Shown here: positions 1 through 11,278 of the stretch, piece after piece
Layout: every line of letters starts with the position of its first letter
Position numbering within the stretch: the stretch's first letter is position 1
Source of the DNA: Periplaneta americana
Taxonomy: Eukaryota; Arthropoda; Insecta; Blattodea; Blattidae
Assembly (NCBI RefSeq): GCF_040183065.1
Contig: NC_091123.1
Coordinates: 109,590,821 to 109,654,820, forward strand
Length of the DNA: 64,000 nt
Direction of reading: 5' to 3'
Made by a program: the position numbers and the translations under genes
The notes under the pieces: generated by a model
Seen by the model: only the letters and a program-made list of their open reading frames with translations
Told to the model about the DNA's origin: nothing
Database searches by the model: none

Positions 1-715
1 GGTGAACATTTGTAGTGATGAGATGATGAATTCGGTTGCATTTGTAGAGTTAGTGCTTCGAGGTGGATGCAAATCCAGCGGATGCTGGCTCGATTTTCAG
101 CAGGGAACATTCCTACTACCTGATAAAGTGCTAAAAAAATACACTTTTCAGGAATTTCGTATTTCTACGAACATTTCTACAAGGTTTTGAACCATATCTG
201 TCCCATAACATTAAAAACTTCAATTTTCATTGCTACCATAGAAACTTAAAAACTTTTTAACAGAATATAACTAGGCACTTTTAGGCTCTAAAACCTTAAA
301 ATAAATCACAACGAGCGAATTAGGCATTTTATGCACCTTAAAATCCCTTCCAAATATTCATATTTTATATAAAACGTGAAAATATTTAACTAGTTTTAGT
401 TTATTCTTACAGTAGAAACAAAATTGTTTGTATCATTACACCAGACCAGCGGACCAAAATGCAAGGACTTGACGGACAGGACGAAACATATGCTACTGAA
501 CCTACAGTACCAGACTAATTATCAAGGACCTTACGGAAAGAATTAAACATCTGACCGTACCTTACGGACCGGACCAAATGTCCTGGAAGGGAAAAAAATA
601 TGCAATTAACCTGCTTATAAGACAACAGTCGTTCATAAATTGAACGAAACTGATTATGTGCCTAGGATTCAGTTCTATGGAAAGAGACGAAATGCAGCGT
701 GTGTCTAAATATACA
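1..715. other. AT-rich sequence, nothing recognised
   Basis: No coding signature, RNA gene or element boundary is visible. The only short open frame at the left edge has no recognisable motif. Confidence 0.5.
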
Positions 716-719
716 GTGC

Positions 720-944
720 GTCCGCAAACTCACTCCGCAGCGAGGAGACGGCGATCTATACGCTAGGAGCTGCAGTTATGTTGGTAGGTGGGATTCACCG
801 CTAGCGGCTGCAGTTATGTTGGGAGGTGGGATTCACTCCACTCGAAGGTCAACACTTAACACGTGTGAATGATTTTGCTGCCAACTTAAAACTTTCCGCT
901 AGGAGATCGAGCTTCTCTCCTCGCTGCGGAGTGAGTTTGCGGAC
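720..944. mobile_element. Short element with 29-bp perfect terminal inverted repeats
   Basis: Positions 720-748 and 916-944 are exact reverse complements (29 bp, beginning GTCCGCAAACTCACTCCGCA). The interior carries a roughly 40-bp direct duplication (about 761-797 and 801-838) centred on CTGCAGTTATGTTGG. No transposase and no clear target duplication were seen, so the superfamily is not assigned. Just outside the right end, GTTTGCGGACAYGTATTATT occurs twice in tandem (about 935-975). Confidence 0.65.
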
Positions 945-2040
945 ACGTATTATTGTTTGCGGACATGTATTATTTTCAAAATTTGTGAAATGTGCATTGT
1001 AGATGGAGAGAATGCCAGTTCAGCTACTGTCAAAGGTACCGAGAGACTTTCAGTCCAGATAAAATAAATTTATTAGAAGACTAGATTAGAAATGTGTAAG
1101 TACCGGATCAGGCAAAAACGTAATTCATACGGAAAGAAAAATGAATTTATTATTATCATTAGTATTATTAAGTTCTTAATAAGTTGTTGGTGCTCTTGTT
1201 ACGGAACATCACTTGTTCATACTCTTTGGGGCACAAAGAAATTTCCAGTTGCTAGTTGGTAGCCAGAACAAAGTCCTTAGGTCCATTCCGTCTTAACTGT
1301 TGCGAGAACTGTAGGTATTGACATAACTTCCCTTCTTATGGTTAGCTTACCGTCGGAAACAAAACATAAGAAACAAAAAAAGAATGTACACACAATGAAT
1401 CCTGCCGGAGGGGGATAAATCTGTCTGGAAATTGAACCCGAGTCTTCCTGATTTATGGCTGGGATTGCCACTACTGCAATATTAGCTGCAATGTAAATGT
1501 TCGTTTACAATTTTTTCGGCGTAACACGGTCTTCATATGCTTTCGTGATAATGGCTGTTCTTTTGTAATTAATTTGTAATGGATGAATGGAAAGAGAGAG
1601 AATATAAACACATACAGATACTTTTGGTATGAAATGGAATTACCGCAGACATTAATTGGACCTGTCATTAAAAATTCAAATATTTCAGTTGGTTTAGTGA
1701 TCCCTGTTGGAGTGCTTTTGGAGTTGTTAATTATATGGAGAAAAGTACATTTAGGCTACTATGCTGTTTGCGGAAAACAGCAAATTTGTTAACAGTTGCC
1801 ACTGTTGCTAGTACTGGGAATAGAATTATTTCGAATTCTAACGTTACGGTTAATGAAAGCTGAAGTGGACGTGTTCTGTGGTATGGGAAAGTATGAACGT
1901 AAAAAATGTAAGATGGCTGCTTTGGATACCATACTGCCGCTTCCCCCACCCCACCCCTACCAGAATAGCTACTCTGGCATATCAGTTGCCAGATTTTTAA
2001 AATCAAAAGTATTTTTATCGTTACACGAAATGATGATGAT
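945..2040. other. Nothing recognised
   Basis: AT-rich sequence without credible genes; short overlapping open frames lie on both strands with no motif in any of them. Confidence 0.45.
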
Positions 2041-2042
2041 GA

Positions 2043-2096
<54 letters not shown>
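2043..2096. repeat. (ATT)n microsatellite
   Basis: Near-perfect ATT array. Poly-Leu, poly-Asn and poly-Ile open frames over it are artefacts of the repeat. Confidence 0.95.
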
Positions 2097-2097
<1 letters not shown>

Positions 2098-2151
2098 TTT
2101 TAATCGATAACTACGAGTGTTTGAAACAATAAAATAATTGTTAAGAAAAAC

Positions 2152-2222
2152 TGACACTCCGGTTTGAACCAGGGGCCTCTCGATCTGCAATCGCATCGAA
2201 CACTACCACTGACAAGCTAACA
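2152..2222 (-). pseudogene. tRNA-Cys-like pseudogene or SINE head
   Basis: On the minus strand the stretch contains an A-box-like TAGC..GTCAGTGGTAG, an anticodon-arm region TTGCAGATCGAGAGG closely resembling eukaryotic tRNA-Cys(GCA), and a perfect B box GGTTCAAACC. The anticodon loop and D arm carry extra bases and the acceptor stem does not pair, so it is not a functional tRNA. It abuts, and may overlap, the left end of the mariner-derived element. A tRNA-derived SINE head is the alternative reading. Confidence 0.5.
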
Positions 2223-2815
2223 TTCTGTTGGAGGCAGATAAAGAAGTTAAAAATTTTTCTTTCACCATGTTAATAATGTCAAAAAAGTGCTTATACAAAT
2301 TTTGGCCACTCGACCGCAATTACGAGGGCCGTAAAAATAGTTCGCCAGGGCCCGTTACCAGAAAGAAAACATTGTTTCATTGGAAAAATGTATTGGATTA
2401 GATAAAGCAATTGTTGAGCTATTTTTCAACATATTCTCCAACGGAATTGAGACATATGTCATATCATGGGATCGACAGAGAGGTGCAAACGACTGTCAAA
2501 CACTGATTCCGACTCAGGCGGCAGACTTCTAGGACACAAGAATACAAAAATTGATCCCATGTTTGACAAATGCCTCAATTCCAGTGGGAAATATGTTGAC
2601 AAATAGCGCAACAATTGCTGTATCTGTTTCAATAAATCTTTCCATGCAATTGTGCTTCTTTTCTATAAACGGCCCCAGGGAAAATCACTTTCTGGACGGC
2701 CTCGTAATTGCGGTCGAGTAGCCAAAATTTATATAAACACTTCTTTTGACATTACTAACATTGTGGAAGAAAAAAAGTAACTTTTTGATCTACCCCCATC
2801 AGAATGTTTGCTTGT
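2212..2815 (+). mobile_element. Mariner-derived element with long inverted ends, copy 1
   Basis: The outer about 110 bp on each side are inverted copies: left arm about 2212-2335, right arm about 2693-2815. They share the core CTACTCGACCGCAATTACGA or close variants. The interior (about 2370-2590, plus strand) translates, with stops, into the C-terminal end of a mariner transposase: the ELRH.SY.GI, VQT..K.WFR and DTRIQKLIP stretches correspond to the family's terminal WF-SQ-DFY-I-KL-RWDKC region. The catalytic domain is missing. A second copy lies at 28622-29490. Arms this long are unusual for mariner, where about 30 bp is typical, and the exact ends are uncertain. Confidence 0.6.
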
Positions 2816-3134
2816 GAGCTGTATATCAGTCTCCTTTGAATGTCACTATTATACTTTTCCTACGTCATACTACTTTTTACCAATAAAACGATACGGAACG
2901 ACGCGTTTCAATCAATCATGGCTGCTTATCCTACAATTTTTATCACCTCCCTAGCATTTGTTTTTTTTATCTCTTCCCTAGCTTGTGTTTTTTGTTTACC
3001 AACATTTTACCTACTTTCATTAATTGTACCTTTTAAAGTGATTCATGTTTATTTCGCCATACTTAATTAAAACTTTTCTAACCTTTATCTTGTTTATATT
3101 ATTTAGGTTATGTTATATCTTCTATAGATAATAT
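2816..3134. other. Nothing recognised
   Basis: AT-rich; one hydrophobic open frame (2840-3070, plus) has no recognisable domain and is probably fortuitous. Confidence 0.4.
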
Positions 3135-3136
3135 TA

Positions 3137-3272
3137 AAATGGATTTTAGGGAGGTGGGATATGATGGTAGAGACTGGATTAATCTTGCTCAGGATAGGGA
3201 CCAATGGCGGGCTTATGTGAGGGCGGCAGTGAACTTCTGGGTTCCTTAAAAGCCAGTAAGTAAGTAAGTATA
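3137..3272 (+). mobile_element. RTE-1 LINE, 3'-terminal fragment
   Basis: Encodes the last residues of an RTE-clade LINE ORF (about D-GRDWINLAQDRDQWRAYVRAAVN) followed by the tail TAAGTAAGTAAG. The same sequence ends the longer copy at 8415-9135 and appears inverted at 6440-7725, 10472-10542, 30292-31048 and 63793-64000. It is a 5'-truncated insertion of about 140 bp. Confidence 0.8.
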
Positions 3273-3559
3273 TCTTCTGTATGAGATTATGGATAATCGC
3301 GTATCAGAGATTGTTTAATATACAGTATATTGATAAGTGAAGTGGAATGCAACTGTTTTAATAAAAATGAAACTGAATCAACGAAGTCTTCTTGACTAGA
3401 GTTCAATGAAGATTGTATAATTGACAGAACTCTTAACAGGAGAACAGCTGATCCTAGCACACTGCTGCCATTTAGCGGAAAATTTGTAATGATGAGATGG
3501 TACAATAATATATTTTTAGTATTTTAGTAAGCCAATTAATTTCTTGTAATCTTTATATA

Positions 3560-4572
3560 CATCGTGTCCACACTAACAGTATACAGAATTATAATTTCAC
3601 AACCGTATGTTATAATTCGTTAAGATAAAGCTCAATCAATAGAAAAACTCTCCAAGATTTTGTTTCATACCTTTCCCATGGCCATTGTTGTGTGCAATGG
3701 TTTGTTTCAAGCTTATTGTTGCTTGGCCATTGTTGTGTCAAATGTTTCGTTTCAAGCTTATTGTTGCACGAATGAAAATTTGCATTTATCACTCTAGTTA
3801 CTTGTCAATAGAGATGTGGACGGTACAGCAAAAAAAGTTCAGTGCGTGCTCTGGTTTGCAGAATTGAATTCAGTTACGCGTGTTCAGCGGCCCATACGGA
3901 GGGACTGGAATGTGGATCCTCCTACACGCAAATCCATTTACGAGTGGGATAGAACTCTACGAGATAATGGAAGCTTGATTTCAAAGATGGGGAAACATTC
4001 TAAACAGCATGTGGCCGAAATGACTGTGGATCAGGTGCGTGAATCATTTGCTAGAAGCCCATGTAAATCATGTACCTTGATGTGATGGAGAACTTTGGTA
4101 TTCCGCAATTTCCGCCAGGTTTAATATTTCAGCAGGATGGTGCTCCACCACAATTCCATCGAAATGTTAAAACGCTTTTTGATGTAATCTTTCCAAGAAT
4201 TTGGATTCGTAGGAGTGGGCCATCTTCCTGGCCGCCTAGATCCCCGGATTTAACTCCTTTGGATTTTTGTGCTTGGGGAGTTATTAAACATTTTGTGTAC
4301 AGCAGAACAGTTTGTAATTCGAGTGATTTGAGACAGCATATCATAAAAGCAGTTGACCTTGTAACACCTGTTACGTTGGTGAACACATGGCAAGAGGTTG
4401 AGTATCGTTTTGGTACCTGTCGAGCTATAAATGGTGCTCATGTTGACCTGTACTAGTGGAAATAAAAACTTTTTCAGTTACTCTATACAATGCAGAAGAA
4501 ATTTATTTAATACACCTTATTCAAGTTACTATATAACCTGTTATTTCTGTATACTTTTAATATGGACACAGT
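3560..4572 (+). mobile_element. Mariner-like element (DUF4817/DDE type) with inverted ends
   Basis: Left end (about 3560-3592) and right end (about 4540-4572) are imperfect inverted repeats of about 30 bp sharing GTGTCCA..TTAA.AGTATACAGAA. TA dinucleotides flank both sides (3558-3559 and 4573-4574), as expected for Tc1/mariner. Inside is a decayed transposase (see next entry) and an imperfect direct duplication near 3680-3765 containing GTTTCAAGCTTATTGTTGC. Confidence 0.75.
3816..4456 (+). pseudogene. DUF4817/DDE transposase pseudogene
   Basis: Two open pieces in different frames. The first (3816-4085) is the N-terminal DUF4817 helix-turn-helix: KVQCVLWFAEL, then PTRKSIYEWDRTLRDNGSL and a VRESFARSPCKS stretch. 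The second (4070-4456) is the C-terminal half of the DDE domain: FQQDGAPPQFH (second catalytic D region), then WPPRSPDLTPLDFCAWG and the closing WQEVEYRFGTCRAINGAHV. Roughly 100-150 residues that should lie between them, including the first catalytic aspartate, are missing. The family is normally about 350 residues, so this copy cannot encode an active enzyme. No host function is suggested. Confidence 0.85.
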
Positions 4573-4574
4573 TA

Positions 4575-5046
4575 TTTTCTTCCAGTCGTGTAATAGTCAA
4601 TTAAATCCCACTCGACATTTGATTTTCTCTAGATAAATCAAAACCTCTACTGAGATTACTGTAGGTAAACTTTAACAATTAAAATAAGAAATATTACTAA
4701 AGTGCAAATATATGTCGGAGGAATTTTCTCTATACTAGCACGAATATCTGTTGGTAATAGTGGTGACCAATTCGTGCTCTTTGTGGAAGAGCACTCTTCG
4801 CTGCACACACATGTTAAAAATTGTTTTATTTTGATCGCAGGATTGCTCGCTTGTACATGTTAGGAACTGGGAAGTACGAGTAACTTAATAGGTTCGACTT
4901 TACATACCAGCACTTCTAAAAATAAGGTTGGGGGGGGGGGGTTAAACTTTGAATTTTCGTATAAAGGGTATTTTACAGATTTTGGGTAATCATGTTTTCA
5001 TCATGGAGTTGTGAGATTTTCTATGTCTTTACCTTCTCATCCTTGC
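4575..5046. other. Nothing recognised; short poly-G run
   Basis: A run of G lies at about 4928-4940. Otherwise featureless AT-rich sequence. Confidence 0.45.
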
Positions 5047-5058
5047 AGTTCATATGAA

Positions 5059-5311
5059 GTCCACACCTGTGGAGTAACGGTTAGCGCGTCTAGCCGCGAA
5101 ACCAGGTGGCCCGGGTTCGATTTCCGATTGGGGTAAGTTACCTGGTTGAGTTTTTTTCCAGGGTTTTCCCTCAACCCAATATGAGCAAATGTTGTGTAAC
5201 TATCGGAGCTGGACCCCGAACTTATTTCACCAACATTCTCACCTTCATCTCATTCACACGCTAAATAACCTAAGATGTTTATAAAGCGTCGTAAAATAAC
5301 CTATTTAAAAA
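5059..5311 (+). mobile_element. SINE-B copy 1 (tRNA-headed)
   Basis: The head has an A-box-like GTAACGGTTAGCGCGTC and a B box GGTTCGATTTCC. It is followed by a body with TTACCTGGTTGAG and CCTCAACCCAATATGAGC, and a 3' domain GACGCTAAATAACCT...AAGCGTCGT ending in AAAAAA. It is flanked by a perfect 12-bp target duplication, AGTTCATATGAA, at 5047-5058 and 5312-5323, which fixes both ends. The second copy, 57395-57646, has its own 12-bp duplication. Confidence 0.93.
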
Positions 5312-5323
5312 AGTTCATATGAA

Positions 5324-6190
5324 TCCTCTAGATTCAAAACCTTCTAGAGACCATTTTGTTCATAATGGATTTATGCCCACATATTGCTTGCTAAAAATTA
5401 ATTCAAGTGGTTTATATAGTTCGAGTTCAAAAAGTTACTAAATTTAAAGCAAAAGGTTTGTTATAAGTTACTGTTAGGTTGAAAATTCCTTCTATTTGCG
5501 ACCAGTTACTGTTAAAATTCTTCAATTTGTGGAAGTAGATATAGGGGATTTTGAATCTATAGGATTCATATAATCATTTCTCATGCCGCATAAACGTATC
5601 CGTAAGGCTAACTTGTAACAGAATAATGCATGTAAAATACTCGAGTAGACATTTCGTCGTACGTAATGTCTTTGCATCTTTCATGCTAAAATTGTTTCTT
5701 ACAGGAGAATTTTAGGACGCCACAAAAAGTGTCCGGAAAATCTGAAATATCGTTGGATTTTAAAGGCAGGTAAAGGAAATATTCTGGTTGTCCTTGAAGT
5801 GAGGCTTGGAACGGAATGCCGTTTCGTGAACTCTCCACAAGTTCAGTACGTTGAATTCTGGAATACAACAAAAACTAATTGCTTATATGTTTGAATTGAA
5901 GCTTTTGTTCTGTGTTTCTGCGAGTAATACAGATAAAAAGAGAAACAGTAGTGGGAAGGAGAAGTAAGATCATTCTTTAATAATTATTGTGATTTGCGTT
6001 TTAAACAACGTAATCAGCACAACTTCGAAAAATGTGGCTGGGCTTAGGACCGTTGCTGCGTTCTGGCACTTCATTGTTGACTGTTGTTCAGTACACACTG
6101 GACGCGCGTCTTTATGACGCTAGTCTGCATCGGGCCTCTTCCTGTATGGAAATGGCGTTCATAATACAGAACATATTCGTCGTTGTCCCA
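5324..6190. other. Nothing recognised
   Basis: No coding or RNA signature. Short open frames at 5686-5871 (minus) and 6032-6247 (plus) have no motifs; the latter runs into a microsatellite. Confidence 0.4.
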
Positions 6191-6192
6191 TT

Positions 6193-6194
<2 letters not shown>

Positions 6195-6225
<31 letters not shown>

Positions 6226-6226
6226 G
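6195..6226. repeat. (ATC)n microsatellite
   Basis: About ten ATC units. Confidence 0.9.
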
Positions 6227-6439
6227 TTAGCGATGTTCCGTCTTTAAGGCTCTAAAAGCAGTCTCTTCATCTTTTTTGCGGGGATCCTCTGTCAAATCCT
6301 GCAGTTCTGTATTCGAATAGTCTTTTTGGAAATCTGCCGTTGTCCATTCTTCCCATATGTTCTCCGTCCTGCTGTTTCCTTTAAGAATTTGAGTAATTGT
6401 AACATCTTCCGAAAAAAATAACATTACTTGCTTAGGAAT

Positions 6440-7725
6440 CGTTTTTAAGGAACCCGGAACTTCGTTGCCGCCAGCACATAAGGTAGCCATCGGTCCCTAT
6501 CTTGAGTAGGCCTAAGATTAATCTAGTCCCTAGCATCATATCCAAATTTTCTCAGTCCCTAGCATCATTATCCGAATTTCCTCAAATCCATATTAATGTT
6601 ATTCTTCCATCTACGTCTCACCCCCCCCCCCAAGGTCTTTTTCCCTCAGGCCTTCCATCTAACACTATATGCATTTCTGGATTCACCCATACGCAGTGCT
6701 GTAGTTGGACTGGTACGGGCCGGTACGCCGTAACGTATAAAACAAAAACTCATTGTTACCGTACCGGAAAAAAATATAGACTGGAAAATATATGAACTAT
6801 GCTTAAATAGTCTTTAATATACTCTGAAGTGGAGGATGTTAGCTATTTGGAAAACACTTTGATTTTGATATCTGGCATAAAAGTAGCGACTGGCATCTCA
6901 TATCCTTTGCTTAAATTCTTGTCCATTCGTTGTTTTATCGAAAGGCATGGTCTGGCACTTCAGTAAATGTGATTTGTTAGTTTCAAGCTTGCATAACGCT
7001 GTGATATTTCTATAAGCAATTAACACTAACTTTTTGAAATGGTGCCTCAAGAAATCTGCTACACTGATTCGCTAACTTCAAAACTTGCGTAGATGCCTTC
7101 GCATAACACTAATTTTATGATGTGGTGCCTCAAGAATTCTGATGCACTGATTCGCTAATTTTAAAACTCGCTCAGGCGTAACGCTAGCAGTTTGCTGAAG
7201 GAGGGAAATATTGTTATTTTTCGTGCGTTTATGAATCTTGAGTCCAGTTACATGTTATAGATTCTATTCCAATTTCAACTAAATAATGTGAATGAGTATT
7301 ACTGTAATTAATTATATCTGCACTAAGAAAAGTAATACTCTTCCAGTAAAGAGTTCCTAGGCTTTTTACCCTAAAACGTGTTGGGCCACCAGTATCAGCC
7401 TTTAATTTCTTGCCTTATATGCAGCTGTGTCTGGATGACGAAGAAGTAATTTCGGAAATAAGTGCAGTCAGAGTCCATACAGAGTCTAGCCTGGCCAAGG
7501 AGATTTCAACAGTACCTCCTCAAATTTGTTTCCAACTACAGCACTGCCCATACGTGCTACATGCCCTGCCCATCTCAAATGTCTGGATTTAATGTTCCTA
7601 ATTATGTTAGATTAATAATACAATGCGTGCAGTTCTGCGTTATGTAACTTACTCCATTCTCCTCTAACTGCATCCCTCTTAGCCCTAAATATTTTCCTAA
7701 GGAACAGATAACATTCTTTCAAATC
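6440..7725 (-). mobile_element. RTE-1 LINE fragment split by a hAT insertion
   Basis: Minus-strand 3' part of the RTE-1 LINE: 6440-6693 and 7555-7725 are consecutive parts of one element. The first part holds the complement of the 3' end (CATCGGTCCCTATC) up to GGATTCACCCATACG. The second resumes at CCCATACGTGCTACATGCCC and continues to the region encoding VLRKIFGAK. The intervening 853 bp is a hAT element (next entry). A small direct duplication containing AGTCCCTAGCATCAT lies near 6523-6570. The frame is broken, so nothing is expressed. Confidence 0.8.
6694..7546. mobile_element. Non-autonomous hAT-type element with 8-bp target duplication
   Basis: Begins CAGTGCTGTAGTTGGA and ends with its inverted complement TCCAACTACAGCACTG. 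The 8-bp duplication CCCATACG flanks it at 6686-6693 and 7547-7554. The CAGTG start and 8-bp duplication are hAT hallmarks. No transposase is encoded. The interior has an imperfect direct repeat of about 75 bp (around 7035-7185) built on GGTGCCTCAAGAA and CACTGATTCGCTAA. It interrupts the RTE-1 fragment described above. Confidence 0.88.
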
Positions 7726-7839
7726 GATTTTTTCTGTAAGGATGGTCTCCTTTTGTTTAGGTCCTTAATCGCTGTACCTTGTCTCATAGGAAATATCCCT
7801 GACACCGATATGAGTTTAAGAGTTTGCAATTATATAGAT

Positions 7840-8012
7840 CAGCGGTCGTCAGCACAGTGCACCCTCGGGCTAGCGTCTCTTACCCGCGGATAAGAGATGC
7901 ATTAGCGTGCAACCGTGGCTGCTGTCTTTCTCCCTATCCCTTCTGCACGACGATGCATATTTCGATACACTGCTTACCCGTTACCCATTTCAGCGAGTGC
8001 TGACGACCACTG
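7840..8012. mobile_element. hAT-type MITE
   Basis: Ends are inverted: CAGCGGTCGTCAGCAC at the left and the complement of CAGTGGTCGTCAGCACT at the right. The flanking octamers, 7832-7839 (ATATAGAT) and 8013-8020 (CTCTAGAT), match at 6 of 8 positions, consistent with an aged duplication. At 173 bp it is too short to encode anything. Confidence 0.7.
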
Positions 8013-8414
8013 CTCTAGATGAAAGTAAACACATACAGATTCTTCCAACTCTAACAGGTGATTGGCTAGCTCTATGGGTATGAAAATTAGTGGAGGGCTA
8101 TTTTATACATTAAGCAATTTTTTAATGACGAAAGCGGAAAATCTTAATTTCTTTTTACCAAAAATGATAAAATTCCACCTCGGTGTAGTACCCTTAATTA
8201 TCTCTTTTCTTGAAGGTTGGTTGGGGAGAAAATGCTCCAGTAGTTGTAAGCAATAAAACTGGTATCTCACAAAAAAAAAAAAAATAAATAAATAAAAATA
8301 AAAATAAAAAAAGCGTAATCGTTTGTCAAATATTTTGTCGCGAAATGTTTGTATTCTGCATTATTTGTAATATTAATATTGTTATCGGTCAGTTAATTTT
8401 CCTTCATATTTTTT
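8013..8414. other. Nothing recognised; A-rich run
   Basis: An A-rich stretch (about 8270-8312) suggests an old retroposon tail but no matching body was identified. Confidence 0.35.
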
Positions 8415-9135
8415 CGCCTGCAAATCCCGAAAGGACAAAGTATATGATTATGTCTCGTGACCAGAATATTGTAAGAAATGGAAACATAAAAATTGGATAT
8501 TTATCCTTCGAAGAGGTGGAAAAATTCAAATATCTTGGAGCAACAGTAAATGACACTCGGGAGAAAATTATACGCAGAATAAATATATAAAATGCGTGTT
8601 ATTATTCAGTTGAGAAGCTTTTGTCATCTAGTCTGGTGTCGAAAAATCAAAGTTAAAATTTATAAAACAGTTATATTACCGGTTGCTCTGTATGGTTGTG
8701 AAACGTGGACTCTCACTTTGAGATAGGAACAGAGTTTAAGGGTGTCTGAGAATAAGGTTCTTAGGCAAATATTTGGGGCTAAGAGTGTTGAAGTTACAGG
8801 AGAATGGAGAAAGTTACACAAGGCAGAAGTGCACGCATTGTATTATTCACCTGACAATGAGAAACATTAAATCCAGACGTTTGAGATGGGCAGGGCATGT
8901 AGCACGTATGGGCCAGTCCAGAAATGCATATAGAGTGTTAGTTGGGAGACCGGAGGGAAAAAGACCTTTGCGGAGGCAGAGTCGTAGATGGGAGGATAAT
9001 ATTAAAATGTTTTAAGGGAGATGGGATGTGATGATAGAGACTAAATTAATCTGGTTCAGGATAGGGACCGATGGCGGGCTTATGTGAGGGCGGCAATTTA
9101 CCTCCGGGTTCCTTAAAAGCCATTTGTAAGTAAGT
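8415..9135 (+). pseudogene. RTE-1 LINE ORF2 C-terminal pseudogene with 3' tail
   Basis: Decayed C-terminal part of an RTE-clade endonuclease/reverse-transcriptase polyprotein. Consecutive pieces in shifting frames read EEVEKFKYLGATVNDT, then KVKIYKTVILPVALYGCETW and VLRQIFGAK, then SRRLRWAGHVARMGQSRNAY and GRPEGKRPLRRQSRRWEDNIK. The end is WRAYVRAAI and the TAAG tail at about 9125. The reverse-transcriptase catalytic region is absent because the copy is 5'-truncated. Stops and frameshifts show it is dead. RTE is assigned from family resemblance, not from a tree. Confidence 0.85.
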
Positions 9136-10397
9136 ACATTACCGAAATCCATTTGCAGAAGTTACGAGAGAATAAGAATATCTAAGAACTCTATGCATTT
9201 GCTAATAGAATAGATAAGGAAATGAAGACCTTACATTGCTCATTTCTTTTGTTGAAGAATAATAGCAATAGAATAGAGGCCATTAAAATGAATTTAAGAT
9301 TCCAAGTTCTAAAACCAACAATAAGCCTCTACTATATAATTAACTTTATGTTTTATTCTTCTGCTTAAAAACTCTTTCCGGAAATACGTTGAATTTCGTG
9401 ACGTAAGTACGGCTACATCACACAAGGGGAAATTAATTTAACGAGATATTACTTCGTACTTATTGAACGTGTGTCGGAAACCTGTTCGGCTTCCTATTCG
9501 GAAGACATGGGAGCCATTCCCCCTAGATATAGAGCAAACGTACCGTGAAGCTGACAACTCCATCGAGTGCGGGAGCTAATGTGGAAATCTATTGCCGCTG
9601 AGGCTGTGTACCTCTGCGGTGTGGAGCCACTTTTTTCCCTCCTCTCACTCTGGTAATTGATGAACGATGGAACGTAACAGGAAAAGAACAAGGCTGCGGG
9701 GAGTTCCAAAGGGCGTGACAGGGTGTCGAACCCAAGCTTGTTTGGGAGGAGGCCAACTGCGCAGTTCTTTTTATCACCTGTACTTGTCAAACTCAGTTTG
9801 TTGTTGACAGTACCAGTAATATCTCTTCTTTTTGGACTCATTCAAGGTCTCCATACTTTAATATGACTTCTGGTATTAGGCCTAAAATAATGAAGGCTCA
9901 ACATTTTGCAGTTACGATATGATGGAATAAAAGTATATCACAGTTACGGGCTTAGAAAATGGCAGTTACAATTTAAATTCATCACCAGTGTATGGAGAAA
10001 AATCTTAAAGGTACATGCGCTCTTTTGTTTGAGAGTAAGCCCGAAGCCATTTGGCCATTTGTCTCGCTTCGGAGTTCCAATTTAAACGAAAGAACTTGAT
10101 TAATTTCTGTAGGAAAAGTAAAAATAGCGAAGAACATAACTTACTAGGGCACACGGAAAGAAATAACATTGTGTTTTAATCTAACTTATGTGGAATGGAA
10201 GCTACTTCTGTGACCAGTTTGATTTCGGCGTCTTCTTCCCTTGACACTATCTTTTAACCCATTGCCGGGAATTAGAAGGTCGGTTTCTACAATGGAAAAC
10301 GGAGTTGGAAGTCCTGGCGAATCAAGTGGAATTTTTCTTAAACACAGGCGGTGCTGAGGTTTTCTTCGGGGTTCTCTCATTCTCTGTGCCATTATAG

Positions 10398-10400
<3 letters not shown>
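9136..10400. other. Nothing recognised
   Basis: Slightly GC-richer near 9480-9840, with one 115-codon open frame on the minus strand (9494-9841). It has no recognisable domain and an overlapping alternative frame, so I do not call a gene. Confidence 0.4.
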
Positions 10401-10472
<72 letters not shown>

Positions 10473-10539
10473 TTGCTTACAAATGGCTTTTAAGGAAACC
10501 GGAGGTTCATTGCTGCCCTCACATATGCCCACCATCGGT

Positions 10540-10602
<63 letters not shown>

Positions 10603-10609
10603 CGTCGTT
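10401..10609. repeat. Two (AT)n arrays enclosing an RTE-1 3' end
   Basis: (AT)n at about 10401-10455 followed by a short (AC)n, then 10472-10542, which is the complement of the RTE-1 3' end (CTTACAAATGGCTTTTAAGG through CATCGGTCCCTAT), then (AT)n again to 10599. The LINE fragment is only about 70 bp and lies on the minus strand. Confidence 0.85.
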
Positions 10610-10959
<350 letters not shown>

Positions 10960-11099
10960 TCTTTTCGTAATCAGCATTAACACCAGTGGAGTAGCATAGG
11001 AGACTACTGGCCGTATTATCTTTCTTAGCGAATCAACTCTTCATTCCTCTGAAAATCATTTTACGTAGGTACTAATTAACGCGGGAATAGTTGAGTTTG

Positions 11100-11200
11100 C
11101 GCTTAAGACTATGTGGGCATGATTCGAACTCGGGTTATCAGCGTGAAAAGCTGACGTTCTAGACAGACTAGAGACTAAACGCTCGGCTGACTGTGCGCCT
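11100..11200 (-). pseudogene. tRNA-Glu-like sequence, probable SINE head
   Basis: On the minus strand a perfect anticodon arm TCAGC-TTTTCAC-GCTGA (anticodon TTC) is followed by a B box GAGTTCGAATC. A box-A-like TAGTCTGTCTAGAACG precedes it. The acceptor stem is not intact. It most likely belongs to a tRNA-derived SINE rather than a functional tRNA gene. Confidence 0.5.
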
Positions 11201-11278
11201 TCGAATGTAAAGTAAAATATGAGAATATGATTGTATAACCTAAAATAAGAATGCAACAAATAACATAAGAAACTAAAT

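Noticed and set aside
1969-2196. Poly-Asn/Ile and poly-Leu open frames, also at 30852-31233, 33981-34241, 37519-37818, 48325-48699 and 62967-63395
   Set aside because: They are translations of AAT/ATT-type microsatellites on both strands, with no domain outside the repeat.
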